Shown here piece by piece: positions 28,180-39,751 of a stretch of DNA of 64,000 nucleotides (the first letter of the stretch is position 1; each line of letters opens with the position of its first letter). Both the position numbers and the translations under genes were made by a program. Below the pieces are notes generated by a model, which saw only the letters and a list, made by a program, of their open reading frames with translations, was not told the origin of the DNA and did no database searches. Location: assembly GCA_963821505.1 (NCBI GenBank), contig CAWGEH010000034.1, positions 310,001 through 374,000 on the forward strand. The letters are read 5' to 3'. Source of the DNA: VAZQ01 sp963821505. Lineage in GTDB: Bacteria; Pseudomonadota; Alphaproteobacteria; Rhizobiales; Xanthobacteraceae.

Positions 28180-29160
28180 ATGAGATTCAGTCGTCGCCGC
28201 ATTCTCGGCCTCGCGGGGGCTGCTGCCGCCGCGCCATGCGCTGCGAGCCTGGGCTGGGCGCAGGCCTATCCCAGCCGGCCGGTCAAGGTCATCGTGCCGG
28301 TGGCGGCGGGCGGAGCGAACGACACCACCGCGCGGCTATTTGCGCAGAAGCTCTCGGATGTATTGGGGCAGCAGTTCTACGTCGAAAATCTGGCCGGCGC
28401 CGGCGGCAATCTCGGCATCGGCACTGCCGCCCGCGCGCCTGCCGACGGCTATACGCTGCTCGCGGCCGGCGGGAATTTCGTCATCAACCCGAGCCTCTAT
28501 GCCAAGGTGCCCTACGATCCCCGCGCCGACTTCGCGCCGGTGAGCCTGATGTGCTCGTCGCCCCATCTGCTCGCCGTGCACCCATCGGTCGCGGCGGGCA
28601 CCGTCGGCGAATTCGTGGCGCTGGTCAAAGCGAGCCCGGGCAGGTTCAGCTATGCGTCGGCGGGTCGGGGCACGCCGGCGCATCTCGCGGGCGAGCTGTT
28701 CAAGCTCGCATTCGGGCTCGACATGACGCACGTGCCGTTCACCGGCGGCGGCCCGGCGATCACGGCCACGCTCGGGGGACACACGCCCTGCATCGTCTCG
28801 GCGCTGCCCACCGGAGCGCCCTACGCCAAAGCCGGCAGCGTGCGTGCGCTCGCGATGATGAGCGCCAAACGCTCCTCACTGCTCCCGGACGTGCCGACCA
28901 TGGCGGAAGCAACCGGCACGGCACTCGAGGCGGACATCGTGACCGGCCTTGTGGCGCCGGCGGGAACGCCGCGAGCGATCATCGATCTCCTCCAACGCGC
29001 GATCGGGGAAATCATCGCGCCGCGCGAATTCAGGGACCGCCTGCTCGGACTCGGCTTCGATCCGGTCGCGAGCACGCCCGAGCATTTCGCCGCTTGGATC
29101 GAGACCGAGATCGCCAAGTGGGGCAAAGTCATTCGCGATGGCGCTATCTCCGCGCAGTGA
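28180..29160 (+). CDS. Tat-exported tripartite tricarboxylate transporter-type (Bug) binding protein
   Basis: A 326-residue Bug/TctC binding protein. The start MRFSRRRILGLAG gives a twin-arginine signal, unlike the Sec signals of the other two Bug proteins in this window. Mature motifs (YPSRPVKVIVPVAAGGANDT, VENLAGAGGNLG) are typical. There are no membrane components nearby. An upstream frame to 28147 adds 11 residues before the twin arginines and is less likely. Confidence 0.88.
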   Translation: MRFSRRRILGLAGAAAAAPCAASLGWAQAYPSRPVKVIVPVAAGGANDTTARLFAQKLSDVLGQQFYVENLAGAGGNLGIGTAARAPADGYTLLAAGGNFVINPSLYAKVPYDPRADFAPVSLMCSSPHLLAVHPSVAAGTVGEFVALVKASPGRFSYASAGRGTPAHLAGELFKLAFGLDMTHVPFTGGGPAITATLGGHTPCIVSALPTGAPYAKAGSVRALAMMSAKRSSLLPDVPTMAEATGTALEADIVTGLVAPAGTPRAIIDLLQRAIGEIIAPREFRDRLLGLGFDPVASTPEHFAAWIETEIAKWGKVIRDGAISAQ

Positions 29161-29306
29161 CGCCCGCCGCCGGACGTCGAAAGCGCGAGGCCGCGACAGC
29201 CCCGGCGAGAGAGCGGCCCGCAGGGCGGATTGCAATCGACGTCCGCTCGCTCAGGCTCGCGCCAAGCCGACGCGGGCGCGGCCGCGGCGACGCGGTCACG
29301 ACGAGG

Positions 29307-31682
<2,376 letters not shown>

Positions 31683-31740
31683 GCCTCGCCTCCGTTCGGG
31701 TCCACTCCACCTTCATCGGAAGGATGTGCCGCATCTCTCC

Positions 31741-31803
31741 GAATCATTTTGATTGGAATCGAAAGATGGCGATTTGTCGAGAGGCAAGTTAAGAAATTTT
31801 TAG
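31741..31803 (-). promoter_or_regulatory. Possible CtrA/CcrM-regulated promoter of the PAS kinase
   Basis: Upstream of the kinase (start 31682) there is TTAA-N7-TTAG at 31789-31803, one base off the CtrA consensus TTAA-N7-TTAA. Two GANTC sites, the CcrM methylation sequence, lie at 31741-31745 and 31756-31760. This AT-rich patch stands out from the GC-rich surroundings. The combination fits cell-cycle control, but each motif can occur by chance. Confidence 0.35.
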
Positions 31804-31971
31804 GTTTTATAAATCCCCGCTTTCGCGTTGTTCGGTAAAGGTTTTTCGCCCTGGACCAGGAAATGCGCCACTATTTGCGGCTGCGCGCCGGGGCAAGATT
31901 GCGGCTGTGGACACCAAAACGGCTGACGTCTCGCGCCGACCCGGACGTGGTCGACGCCGTGACAGCTTCGC

Positions 31972-34627
31972 TCATATCTCGGCCAGCGCGCGCTGGGCGA
32001 TGTCGCTCACGTCCGGCGACAGCGAAGGCGCAGCCGCTACCCGGCGCAAGGCGGCTTCCGCCAGGGCGCGCCGCACCTGCTCGAGTACGCGCCAGCTCTT
32101 GAAGGCGGACAATAGCCGTGCCGCAAGCTGCGGATTTTTGGGATCAAGCGCCAACACCGTGTCCACGATGAAGTCGTAGCCGGCACCGTCCACGCGGTTG
32201 AATTCCTTCTGGTTTGCCAGCGCGAATGCGTGGATCAAGGCGCGCACCCGATTGGGATTGCCAAACGAAAAGCCTGCGTGGCGCGTGAGCGCCTTGACGC
32301 GATCGAGCGTCGCCGGCTCCGGGATGGCGGCCTGCAGCGTGAGCCACTTGTCGACGATCAACGGGTCATGGGCGTGGCGGGTATAGAAATCGTCGAGCGT
32401 GGCCGCGCGTTCCGGCACGTCGCAGAGCGACAGCGTCGAGAGCGCCGCCATGCGATCGGTCATATTGTCGGCCGCCCGGTATTGGCCCGCGGCGAGCGAG
32501 ACGGCCTCGGGCCGGCGCGTCGCCACCAGAAAGTCGAGACAGGTATTACGCAGCGCGCGCCGTCCGGCTCCGGCGGCATCGGGCCGGTAGGGTCCTGCCC
32601 TTTCGGAGAGCCGACGGTAGTGATCGAAAAGCGCCGCCGCGAGATGCCGCCCGATCGTCGCCCGCAAGGCGGAGCGCGCTGCAAAGATTGCATCGGGGTC
32701 GACATCGCGTTCGATCTCGCGCGCAATATCCGCTTCACCCGGAAGCGTCAGCATCAGGGCGACGAAGGCCGGTTCGAGCCCGCCGTCGGCGAGGATCGCG
32801 CCCAGGGCTTCGAGCAGACCGGGGTCCTCGCGCGCCGGCCTGCCGGCGCGCGAGGCGGCAGTATTGTCGACGAGGAGGCGGGTCGCCAGCGTCTGCAGCG
32901 CCTGCCAGCGATTGAACGGGTCGGGATCGTGCGCCGCCAGGAATCTTCAGGTCGTCGCTGGACAGGTTGACGATGAGCTTGATCGGCGCCGAAAATCCGC
33001 GGTTGAGAGAGGGCACCGGCGGCTCGGCGACATCGGCGAACACGAAGGTTTCAGCGGGCTTGGTCAAGGTCAGCACGCCGCGCTCGATTGGGCGGCCATC
33101 GCCGAGCTTGAGCGGCAGGTCGCGGCCATCGCGTCCCACCAGGCCGATCGCGAGCGGGATGACCATCGGCTCCTTGATCGGCTGGCCGGGTGTGACGGGC
33201 ACCGTCTGGACGATATCAAGACAGTAGGTCCTCGCGCGCGCGTCGTAGCCGCCGGTGGCGACGACCTCCGGGGTGCCGGCCTGGGAATACCAGAGCATGA
33301 ACTGCGCGAGATCAGTGCCTGAAATATCAGCGAAGCATTGTACGAACTGTTCGATGGTCGCTGCTTCGCCATCGTGGCGGGCGAAATAGAGATCCATGCC
33401 CCTGCGAAATTGCTCCGGACTGAGCAGCGTCTTGAGCATACGCACCACCTCGGCGCCTTTCTCGTAGACGGTCGCCGTATAGAAATTGTTGATCTCGTGG
33501 TAGAGCACGGGTCGCACCGGATGGGCGAGAGGGCCCGCGTCCTCCACGAATTGATAAGCCCGCAGGCCGCGCACGTCGCTGATGCGCTCGACCGCGCGCG
33601 AGCGCGCATCGGCCGAGAACTCTTGGTCGCGAAAGACCGTAAGTCCCTCCTTCAGGCAGAGCTGGAACCAGTCGCGGCAGGTGATGCGATTGCCGGTCCA
33701 GTTGTGGAAGTATTCGTGCGCGATGATCGCCTCGATCCGCTCGAAATCGGTGTCGGTCGCGGTCTCGGGCGAGGCGAGCACGTATTTGTCGTTGAAGATG
33801 TTGAGGCCCTTGTTCTCCATCGCGCCCATGTTGAAGTCGGAGACCGCGACGATCATGAAAATATCGAGATCGTATTCGCGGCCGAACGCTATCTCGTCCC
33901 AGCGCATGGCGCGCTTGAGCGACTCCATGGCGTGGGCGCAGCGGGACTCCTTGCCGGGCTCGACATAGATACGCAGCAGCACCTCGCGACCGGACATGGT
34001 GCGGAACCGATCCTCCATACAGGCAAGCGTTCCGCCGACCAGCGCGAACAGGTACGACGGTTTCGGGAACGGGTCGTGCCAGAGCGCGAAATGGCGCGTC
34101 GTGCCCGGTACATCGCCCGACGCGACCAGATTGCCGTTGGCAAGCAGCACGGCTGCGTCGGTTCTCTCCGCCTCGATGCGCGTGGTGTAGACCGCCATCA
34201 CGTCGGGGCGATCGGGGAAATAGGTGATGCGTCGAAAGCCCTCAGCCTCACATTGGGTGCAATAGACCGAACCCGAGCGATAGAGACCCGAGAGCTGGGT
34301 GTTGGCCGATGGGTCGACGACGGTTTGGATTTCCAGCTCAAACCGGCGGTGCGGCGGCTGCGCGATGGTGAGCCGATCCGCCGTCGCGACGAACTGTTCC
34401 GGTGGCAGCGCGGCGCCGTCGAGTTTGAGGGCGCGCAGGCTCAACCCGTCGCCGTCGAGCACGAGCGGGGCGGGCGCCGTCCCGCTCCCGTTGGGCCGAA
34501 GCGTGAGCGTCGCGCGTACCTGCGTCGCGGCGGGATCGAGCGAGACGTCGAGTTCCACGCTCTCGACCAGCCAGTCGGGCGGGCGGTAATCCTCGAGACG
34601 GACGGGGCGGGCTTCATCGGTACGCAT
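31972..34627 (-). pseudogene. pepN: Aminopeptidase N (PepN), split by one extra base
   Basis: Two frames join to a full-length M1 aminopeptidase of about 880 residues. The first (from 34627) holds the substrate motif GAMENKG and the zinc site HEYFHNW with the third ligand Glu 18 residues on (LKEGLTV). Near 32945 the chain after LSSDDLK should continue FLAAHDPDPFNRWQALQTLA. It is thrown out of frame by one extra A (AAGATTC for AAGTTC). The second frame, ending at 31972, has the helical C-terminal domain. Both halves are fully conserved, so an error in the sequence is a serious possibility. Confidence 0.88.
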
Positions 34628-34647
34628 ATCGGTTCCATTCGCTGAGA

Positions 34648-34702
34648 CGCCCTTGACGGGACCTTGTTCGTTCGCGAGCTCGGAGAGGTCTCGTCAAGGG
34701 CG
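34648..34702. repeat. Inverted repeat next to the left attachment site
   Basis: Arms of 16 nt with one mismatch lie at 34648-34663 (CGCCCTTGACGGGACC) and 34687-34702, with a 23-nt spacer. They sit between the pepN start and the left end of the element. It could be a pepN operator or hairpin, or part of the chromosomal target region. Confidence 0.55.
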
Positions 34703-34727
34703 GTGGATTCAGTGGCTGTGGATCGGT

Positions 34728-34751
34728 GACGTTTTTACTCATATACCCTGA
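34728..34751. repeat. Left attachment site (attL)
   Basis: A 24-bp sequence containing GTTTTTACTCATATACCCTG, repeated exactly at 46068-46091. It is AT-rich in a GC-rich region and lies 109 nt before the recombinase start. It is not inside a recognisable tRNA or tmRNA gene; the target seems intergenic, upstream of pepN. Confidence 0.85.
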
Positions 34752-34860
34752 ATGATGTTAGCCCTTGATTTTGCTAGATTTTCTGCTACATGTCACGTCC
34801 ATGTTGCATGATTTCATTGGTGATGGTTCGCCATAGTTGCGAATAGTTAGGGACGTTGCA

Positions 34861-36050
34861 ATGTCGGTGCGCAAGCGGAGCTGGCAAGTCCAAGGGCGAG
34901 ACCAAGACGGCGTGGGTCGTGGATTACTGCGACCAGCGCGGGCGCCGCCACATCAAGACCTTTGCCCGCCGGCACAACGCCGATGCGTTCCACAGCAAGG
35001 TCGCGGTCGATGTCTCCGCCGGCATCCACACCCCCGACCGCGAGAGCATCACCGTTGCCGCCGCCGGCGAGCTGTGGATGCGCGATCGCGGCGCCGCCGG
35101 CTTGGAGCGCACCACCTTGATGAATTACCGCGTCTACCTGGATCGCCACATCACGCCGGCGATCGGTGCACGCGAGGCTTTCGCAATTGACCGTGCCGGC
35201 CGCGCGCGCGTTCGAAGACCGCCTGCGCGCCCAGCATTCACCGACCTTGGTACGTGCGATCCTCGGCGCGCTCGGCGCCATCATCGATGACGCGCAAGAG
35301 CGCGGCCTCGTGGCGCAGAACGTCGTGCGCTCCCTGCGCTCCCGAAGGCTGCGGCGGCGCGGCCGGGATTCGCGCATCGAGAGACGCCACAAGGGCAAGC
35401 TCAAGATCGGCATCGACATCCCCGCGCCCGACGAGATGCGCGCCATCATCGCTGGCGTCGCCACGCTCAAGGACGCGCATCGCTGGCGGCCGCTCCTGTT
35501 GACGCTGATCTTTACCGGCCTGCGCTCATGCGAGGTGCGCGGCCTGCGCTGGTCCGACATCGACCTCAAGCGTGGCGAGCTGCAAGTGCGCCAGCGGGCG
35601 GATGCGCTCAACAAAATCGGGCCTCCCAAGTCGGAGGCCGGCGAGCGCACGGTGCCGCTGCCGCCGATGGTCGTCCATGCATTGCGCGAGTGGAAGCTCG
35701 TCTGCCCGAAAGGCGAGCTTGATCTAGTGTTCCCCGGCCCCCGCGGATGCGTGCAAACCCGGTTTGTCATCGTCGATCAGGGGTTCAATCCGGCCCAGAT
35801 CGCGGCCGGCGTGGTCACCAATGAGGGCAAGGCAAAATACAAGGGCCTGCACACGCTGCGCCATTTCTACGCCTCGTGGTGCATCAACCGGCGCGTCGAC
35901 GGCGGGCTCGAACTGCCGCTCAAGGTGGTGCAGGCGCGGCTCGGCCACGCCTCGATCCAGATGACGGCGGACACCTACGGCCACCTGTTCCCGCGCGGCG
36001 ACGACGGCAGCGAGCTTGCGGCCGCAGAGCGGGCGTTCCTGGCGGGATAA
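34861..36050 (+). pseudogene. Tyrosine recombinase (phage-type integrase), frameshifted
   Basis: About 396 codons in three frames. The start MSVRKRSW (ATG 34861, AGGGA upstream) shifts near 34885 into KSKGETKTAWVVDYCDQRG. A second shift near 35180 leads into LSQLTVPAARAFEDRL. The catalytic half is intact to 36050: Arg in FTGLRSCEVRGLRW, HTLRHFYASW, and LGHASIQMTADTYGH with the nucleophile Tyr. Both shifts are repaired by deleting one base. It is the likely enzyme for integration at the 24-bp repeat. If the shifts are real the element cannot move by itself. Confidence 0.85.
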
Positions 36051-36097
36051 GAAAGCGCCGGTCGGAAATAACGCCTCGGCGGCAGCTTGTAAGGCCG

Positions 36098-36328
36098 TCA
36101 GCGATATTTCGACACGCTGCCGGCCGCGCGACTGAAATCCGGCGGATCGAAAAACGCCCGCTGTTGCTCGGCGCAGACACGATGCACGACACCGGGGCCG
36201 ATCTCGGCGCAGTCCTTCAAGGCGTTGGCGACTGACTGCAGAAAACCATCGCGCGCATGAATCGGAAGCGGCCTGGCGGCATCGAACACGGCGGCGAGTT
36301 CGGAATAGGAAAGGCGCAGGGGAGGCAT
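36098..36328 (-). CDS. Small element protein, unknown function
   Basis: A 76-residue hydrophilic, helical protein (MPPLRLSYSELAAVFDAARP, later IGPGVVHRVCAEQQRAFFDPP). It belongs to a kind of small ORF commonly seen in rhizobial prophage-like regions, by my recollection only. It lies just before the end of the recombinase gene on the opposite strand. Confidence 0.55.
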   Translation of the reverse strand: MPPLRLSYSELAAVFDAARPLPIHARDGFLQSVANALKDCAEIGPGVVHRVCAEQQRAFFDPPDFSRAAGSVSKYR

Positions 36329-36392
36329 GGACGGCTCCTTGGCAGAAATGAGCGCAGCGCATAGGTTGGCGCATCCTGTTGTGAGAGCCTTT

Positions 36393-36418
36393 GCCCCCGT
36401 TCGCGGGGGCTTTTCTTT
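36393..36418 (+). terminator. Intrinsic terminator, plus strand
   Basis: The stem GCCCCCG/CGGGGGC with a stable TTCG tetraloop (36393-36410) is followed by TTTTCTTT. It reads on the plus strand, about 340 nt after the recombinase stop. It would stop recombinase transcripts from running into the opposing late-type genes. Confidence 0.75.
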
Positions 36419-36460
36419 GCCGGGGAGACGGCAGGGGGGACTTATAGCCAGATTCCCGGA

Positions 36461-36820
36461 TTACGGCATCGCCAGCCGGAACGAATTGATCCGCACCGGC
36501 TGGCCGCGGGTGATCTGCGTCGTGCCGAGTTTGATCGTCGCTTCGCTGTCCGCGGTGCCAACATCGCAAAGGAAAACCTCATCGCCGTCGCGTCCAATAA
36601 CGCGCGCGGTGGTCGCCTGTCCCGCAATGGCAGCATCGCCCTCGGCAATCTTGTTGAACTCGAGCGCGCCGCCTTCTGCCGCCATTGCTGCTGGATCACT
36701 CAACCGCAACTCCGCGATGACGCGGCCATCATCCGTCAGCAACTCGATGCTGCCGCCGTTCATCATGATGCTGACGCTGTCCAGCATCACGTTGCTCGCG
36801 GTTTCTGACACAACAATCAC
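36461..36820 (-). CDS. Element protein of unknown function
   Basis: A 119-residue acidic protein, rich in short beta-like stretches (GGSIELLTDDGRVIAELRLS, IVRGDGDEVF-like region) and without signal or membrane segments. It is one of the small genes downstream of the capsid gene, where phages usually keep head-tail connector or decoration proteins. No specific match is claimed. Confidence 0.5.
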   Translation of the reverse strand: MIVVSETASNVMLDSVSIMMNGGSIELLTDDGRVIAELRLSDPAAMAAEGGALEFNKIAEGDAAIAGQATTARVIGRDGDEVFLCDVGTADSEATIKLGTTQITRGQPVRINSFRLAMP

Positions 36821-36835
36821 GGGTCGGTTCGCTCC

Positions 36836-37078
36836 CTACTGCAAGCTCGTTTGGCGCGCCTCTAGCATCTGACGCGCGGTTTCAAGTCGGGCCGGCCGCC
36901 GTTCGCGAAGCCCGCGCGCTAATCTTTCGATCACACAATGGACATCGTCTTCGGCGAAGCCGGCAGCGACGGTCTCAGCCGCAGCGTGGTCGAGGACCGA
37001 ACGCTCGAATGCGTCCCAGACCCGCGCCATCAACGCGAGCGCCTGCTCGGCCGTCAGCAGCGGCGCGTCATCGCTCAT
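36836..37078 (-). CDS. Small element protein, unknown function
   Basis: An 80-residue helical protein (MSDDAPLLTAEQALALMARV). The ATG at 37078 is used; a GTG three codons earlier is the alternative. It overlaps the end of the next upstream gene by about 10 nt, indicating coupled translation within the downstream-of-capsid group. Confidence 0.5.
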   Translation of the reverse strand: MSDDAPLLTAEQALALMARVWDAFERSVLDHAAAETVAAGFAEDDVHCVIERLARGLRERRPARLETARQMLEARQTSLQ

Positions 37079-37280
37079 CGCGGCCACCGCCTACCGTTTT
37101 GTGCATGAGGCGCCAGGAGCGCTGCCTGAACCGGGCCGGGTGTTCGAATTCGGCTCCAAGCAAATCCAGATTAGCGCCGCGATAACTCGTCAGTTGGTTA
37201 GGACGGAAAACCTTATCCGGTTTCCACGTTCCGCCGTCCGTCAGTTGAGTGGTCTCCAGCGCGTCGAGGCGCTGCTTCAA
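37068..37280 (-). CDS. Small element protein, probably with two compensating indels
   Basis: A 70-residue frame opening MKQRLDALETTQLTDGGTWKPDKVF and closing SWRLMHKT. The middle (from about residue 35) reads better in the next frame as IWICLEPNSNTRPGSGSA. That would give the small Trp-rich beta module GGTWKP...YRG...IW...RPG...WRLMHK seen in many phage proteins. One extra base and one missing base would explain it. The reading is inferred from motif spacing only. Confidence 0.4.
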   Translation of the reverse strand: MKQRLDALETTQLTDGGTWKPDKVFRPNQLTSYRGANLDLLGAEFEHPARFRQRSWRLMHKTVGGGRDER

Positions 37281-37292
37281 CGGGGCAATTGT

Positions 37293-37589
37293 CTAGCGCA
37301 AGAATGGTATCAAACCTGTTGCGAGTGCCTTTATCACGCCTTCGCTTAAATCCGTGGCCACAACTTCGACCGGCTGCGCGCCGTTGCTGCCATTCGCCAG
37401 CCGCTTGGCCGCGTTTGCATCGGTCACCTTGCGCGCCGCGTCGAGCAAAAGCTGGTTCAACCGCATCAACTCGACGGAGCGAGCGCGGGCGGCGTCGGCC
37501 GATGTGGGCTTCTGGCGCTTCAACGCGGCGATGGCCTCGTTGGCGTTTTTCATCGCGTCTTCGACGTGCGCGCTCACGTGGTGGCCCAT
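37293..37589 (-). CDS. Small helical element protein downstream of the capsid gene
   Basis: 98 residues, strongly alpha-helical and charged (EDAMKNANEAIAALKRQKPT, LLLDAARKVTDANAAKRL). Its start overlaps the capsid stop by 16 nt, so the two are translationally coupled. Position suggests a head-completion or scaffold-like role, but nothing in the sequence proves it. Confidence 0.5.
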   Translation of the reverse strand: MGHHVSAHVEDAMKNANEAIAALKRQKPTSADAARARSVELMRLNQLLLDAARKVTDANAAKRLANGSNGAQPVEVVATDLSEGVIKALATGLIPFLR

Positions 37590-38605
37590 GTGGTCGTGGT
37601 GATTGCGTTCGTGATCGCAACTGCGTTACTTCGAATCCTAGCAGCGCCGAAGATGACACCGGCTCGCAGCGCCGTGCTGTCGGTGGTGAACATCGAGGTC
37701 ACATTCGTCGCTGTCGGCACCGATCCGCTCATCGTTGGGTTGTCGAGCATGCTGATATCGGCTTCCGTGGATGCATCGATAGTAATCGGCCCGCCGTCGG
37801 CGGCAATGCCGGCGGCGTTAACTAAAACTAGCGTTCCGCTCGGCACACCAGTGCTGACGATCATGGGCACATTGGCGAGCAGGAGTTCGCCACCGGCAGG
37901 CCCGGCCGTGGCAAAGGCAGGCCCGGCCGCGGCATTCAAAGTCGCCGCCATCGCCGCCGTGTCCTCGGCCGCGAGAAAATACGGTCGAGCAAGGGTTCCG
38001 CTAGTGCTGACCGCCAAAAGCATCCTGCGCAGGTCTTGGGTGGGCGAGATCGAGCTAGTCGGCGTTATCCCATCGGTGATCGCAACGACGAACGCAGCGT
38101 CGACGCCAGCCGCCAGCACACTCTGAAGTTCGCGACTGAGAGTGGCCTGCGCGCCCGCACCAAGGTTGAGCAGTAGCGAGTCGGTGAGGACAATCAACTC
38201 CGACACTCTGATCGGAGCGAGCGTTATGTTGTTAAACACCACGCAACTCACCGGAATGGCCGCGCCCTCGGCCACCGTTGACGCCGTCGGGCTGGAAGTG
38301 ATAAGCCCGACGCGCGTTTCCAGCGGCAGCCTCGCGAAACCATTGTCGCTCAAAATCCGGAAGAACGCGCTGGCCGTCCGCATGGCGTTGCTGAAGGCGC
38401 CAATCTCAACGAGGCCGGGACCCAGCGTGCTGCTGGTCGTGCTGCCCGCGCCGACCGCGGCCTTGAAGACGCGTTGGGCCTCCGAGGGCGCGCGAGCGGA
38501 GACGAGCGAGTCGGCGGCCTCCTCGGGGGAGCGCCTGCGGGCGACGGCTCGCCCGCGCGCGACCCATGAGAGCACTGAGAGAGCGGAAGGTTCGGGCATC
38601 TGCAT
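37574..38605 (-). CDS. HK97-type phage major capsid protein (probable)
   Basis: 343 residues from the ATG at 38605 (GGAG 9 nt upstream). After an N-terminal arm of about 65 residues comes a segment like the HK97 capsid core: FFRILSDNGFARLPLETRVG, IPVSCVVFNNITLAPIRVSE and IVLTDSLL. Near the end is the diagnostic DSTALRAGVIFGAARIRSNA. The protein is alanine-, serine- and threonine-rich without cysteine clusters. An N-terminal protease domain is not fused and no separate protease gene is seen. The assignment rests on the pattern of these segments read by eye; an encapsulin-like or degenerate role cannot be excluded. Confidence 0.65.
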   Translation of the reverse strand: MQMPEPSALSVLSWVARGRAVARRRSPEEAADSLVSARAPSEAQRVFKAAVGAGSTTSSTLGPGLVEIGAFSNAMRTASAFFRILSDNGFARLPLETRVGLITSSPTASTVAEGAAIPVSCVVFNNITLAPIRVSELIVLTDSLLLNLGAGAQATLSRELQSVLAAGVDAAFVVAITDGITPTSSISPTQDLRRMLLAVSTSGTLARPYFLAAEDTAAMAATLNAAAGPAFATAGPAGGELLLANVPMIVSTGVPSGTLVLVNAAGIAADGGPITIDASTEADISMLDNPTMSGSVPTATNVTSMFTTDSTALRAGVIFGAARIRSNAVAITNAITTTTWATT

Positions 38606-38693
38606 GGTGGCGGTCTCCGGTGACAATGCGCCATCGTCCCTCCAATCGCCCCGCCCGGTCAGGAGGGTTCATCCCGGTTGATGCGGAAATGGA

Positions 38694-39062
38694 TTAAAAA
38701 TCCTCGCGACGCTCCTCAACCCACCGCGCCAGGTCGGCGAGTTTGTAGGACACCCTCGAGCCGCCGACTGACAACCGGTAGTTCGGCGGCGCCCGCCCCT
38801 CTTGCCGCTGCCGGCCGAGCGTCTCCGGCTCGAGCCCAAGCAGGCGCGCCGCACAGGCTTCGGAAACTCGATCGTCACCGGAAATCCGTGCTCCCAGCTC
38901 GACGGCCGCCGTCCTCAGCCGCACGAGCGTCGCCTCACCGGCATCCAGGCCATTGCCTGAGGTAGGCGGCGACGGCCGGGACGCCGCAATCGCGATCTTG
39001 ATCGCCTGCAGCTCGGCGATCGCCCGATCGATCCGCTCGAGGATGGCCTCGGCCTCGAGCAT
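38694..39062 (-). CDS. Helix-turn-helix DNA-binding protein, excisionase-like
   Basis: 122 residues. The N-terminal half is a helical coil (EAILERIDRAIAELQAIKIA). The C-terminal half is a MerR/HTH_17-type fold: SEACAARLLGLEPETLGRQ, then a wing (PPNYRLSVGGSRVSYKLADL) and ARWVEERRE. Such proteins act as excisionases or regulators in satellites and integrative elements (AlpA of P4). It lies 6 nt after the preceding gene. Confidence 0.7.
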   Translation of the reverse strand: MLEAEAILERIDRAIAELQAIKIAIAASRPSPPTSGNGLDAGEATLVRLRTAAVELGARISGDDRVSEACAARLLGLEPETLGRQRQEGRAPPNYRLSVGGSRVSYKLADLARWVEERREDF

Positions 39063-39068
39063 GACGGC

Positions 39069-39452
39069 TCACTCCGGCGGATCGATCAATGGCTCGTCGC
39101 GCTCGATGCCGTCATGGTCGAGCAAGGAACAGTAGCGGGTCGGATCGCGCCATGTTCGGGAGCCCAAACCGGCCACGCAAGCGCGCAACTGCTCCAAACT
39201 GATCCCCGACGGCCGAAGTGCGCGCGTCTCGGCGGCCACCGTCCACGCGGTCTCGGCCATCGCGGCCGCGAGCTGCCGCGCTTCCGGGGCGTGCCATGGG
39301 CTGCCCGCATAATCAGCGAGCTCGCCCGGATCACTCATGCCGAGAACGCGATCGATCTCTGCCCGCACCAACCCGAGCCGCGCGCCGGATTGATGATCCT
39401 CGAGCGAGATGCCTCTATGATTTCCAATCGTCGGGATCGCGTCGTTGTCCAT
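39069..39452 (-). CDS. Element protein of unknown function
   Basis: 127 residues from an ATG that overlaps the previous stop (TGATG at 39452). It is acidic and helical, containing LGLVRAEIDRVLGMSDPGEL, with no recognisable motif. It is one of three tightly packed genes with the AT-hook-like protein before it and the HTH protein after it. Confidence 0.5.
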   Translation of the reverse strand: MDNDAIPTIGNHRGISLEDHQSGARLGLVRAEIDRVLGMSDPGELADYAGSPWHAPEARQLAAAMAETAWTVAAETRALRPSGISLEQLRACVAGLGSRTWRDPTRYCSLLDHDGIERDEPLIDPPE

Positions 39453-39739
39453 CAATGGGCTTTACGATCGGCCAAGAGCCGAATGGCGCGCTGGCCCAGA
39501 TCGCTGCCAGCAACCGCGAAATCCTCCGCCGAAGCCTGGTCACGCACCGCGAGTAACGCCTTTGCCGCCGCCACACGCGCGGTCGGCGGCATTCGTCCAT
39601 TTGCTGCAATGCCGGCCAAGACGCGCAAGGGGTCGACCAGGGCCGGATCAACCCCGATTTCCGCCAGCGCGCGCCGGACTTCCTCTTCCTTGGTAGGACG
39701 GCCACGCCGACGCCGAGGTTTCTCAGGGATTGTTGTCAT
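39452..39739 (-). CDS. Small basic protein with AT-hook-like start, possibly small-terminase-like
   Basis: 95 residues beginning MTTIPEKPRRRRGRPTKEEE: an RGRP AT-hook core, then two predicted helices (EVRRALAEIGVDPALV, TARVAAAKALLAVRDQ). A DNA-binding role is likely. The position upstream of the capsid gene recalls small terminase subunits, but no large subunit is present, so this is only a suggestion. Confidence 0.5.
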   Translation of the reverse strand: MTTIPEKPRRRRGRPTKEEEVRRALAEIGVDPALVDPLRVLAGIAANGRMPPTARVAAAKALLAVRDQASAEDFAVAGSDLGQRAIRLLADRKAH

Positions 39740-39751
39740 TTAATTCGACCG

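Noticed and set aside
32826..32855. Perfect 13-bp GC hairpin taken as a terminator
   Set aside because: It lies inside the pepN coding sequence, in continuous protein-like reading, with no U-tract.
34728..34751. The 24-bp repeat as part of a tRNA gene or a dif site
   Set aside because: The flanks cannot fold into a cloverleaf and the sequence does not match the XerCD dif pattern.
36327..36872. A 181-codon plus-strand frame in the element
   Set aside because: It is antisense to two small minus-strand genes, crosses the terminator at 36393-36418 and has no ribosome site.
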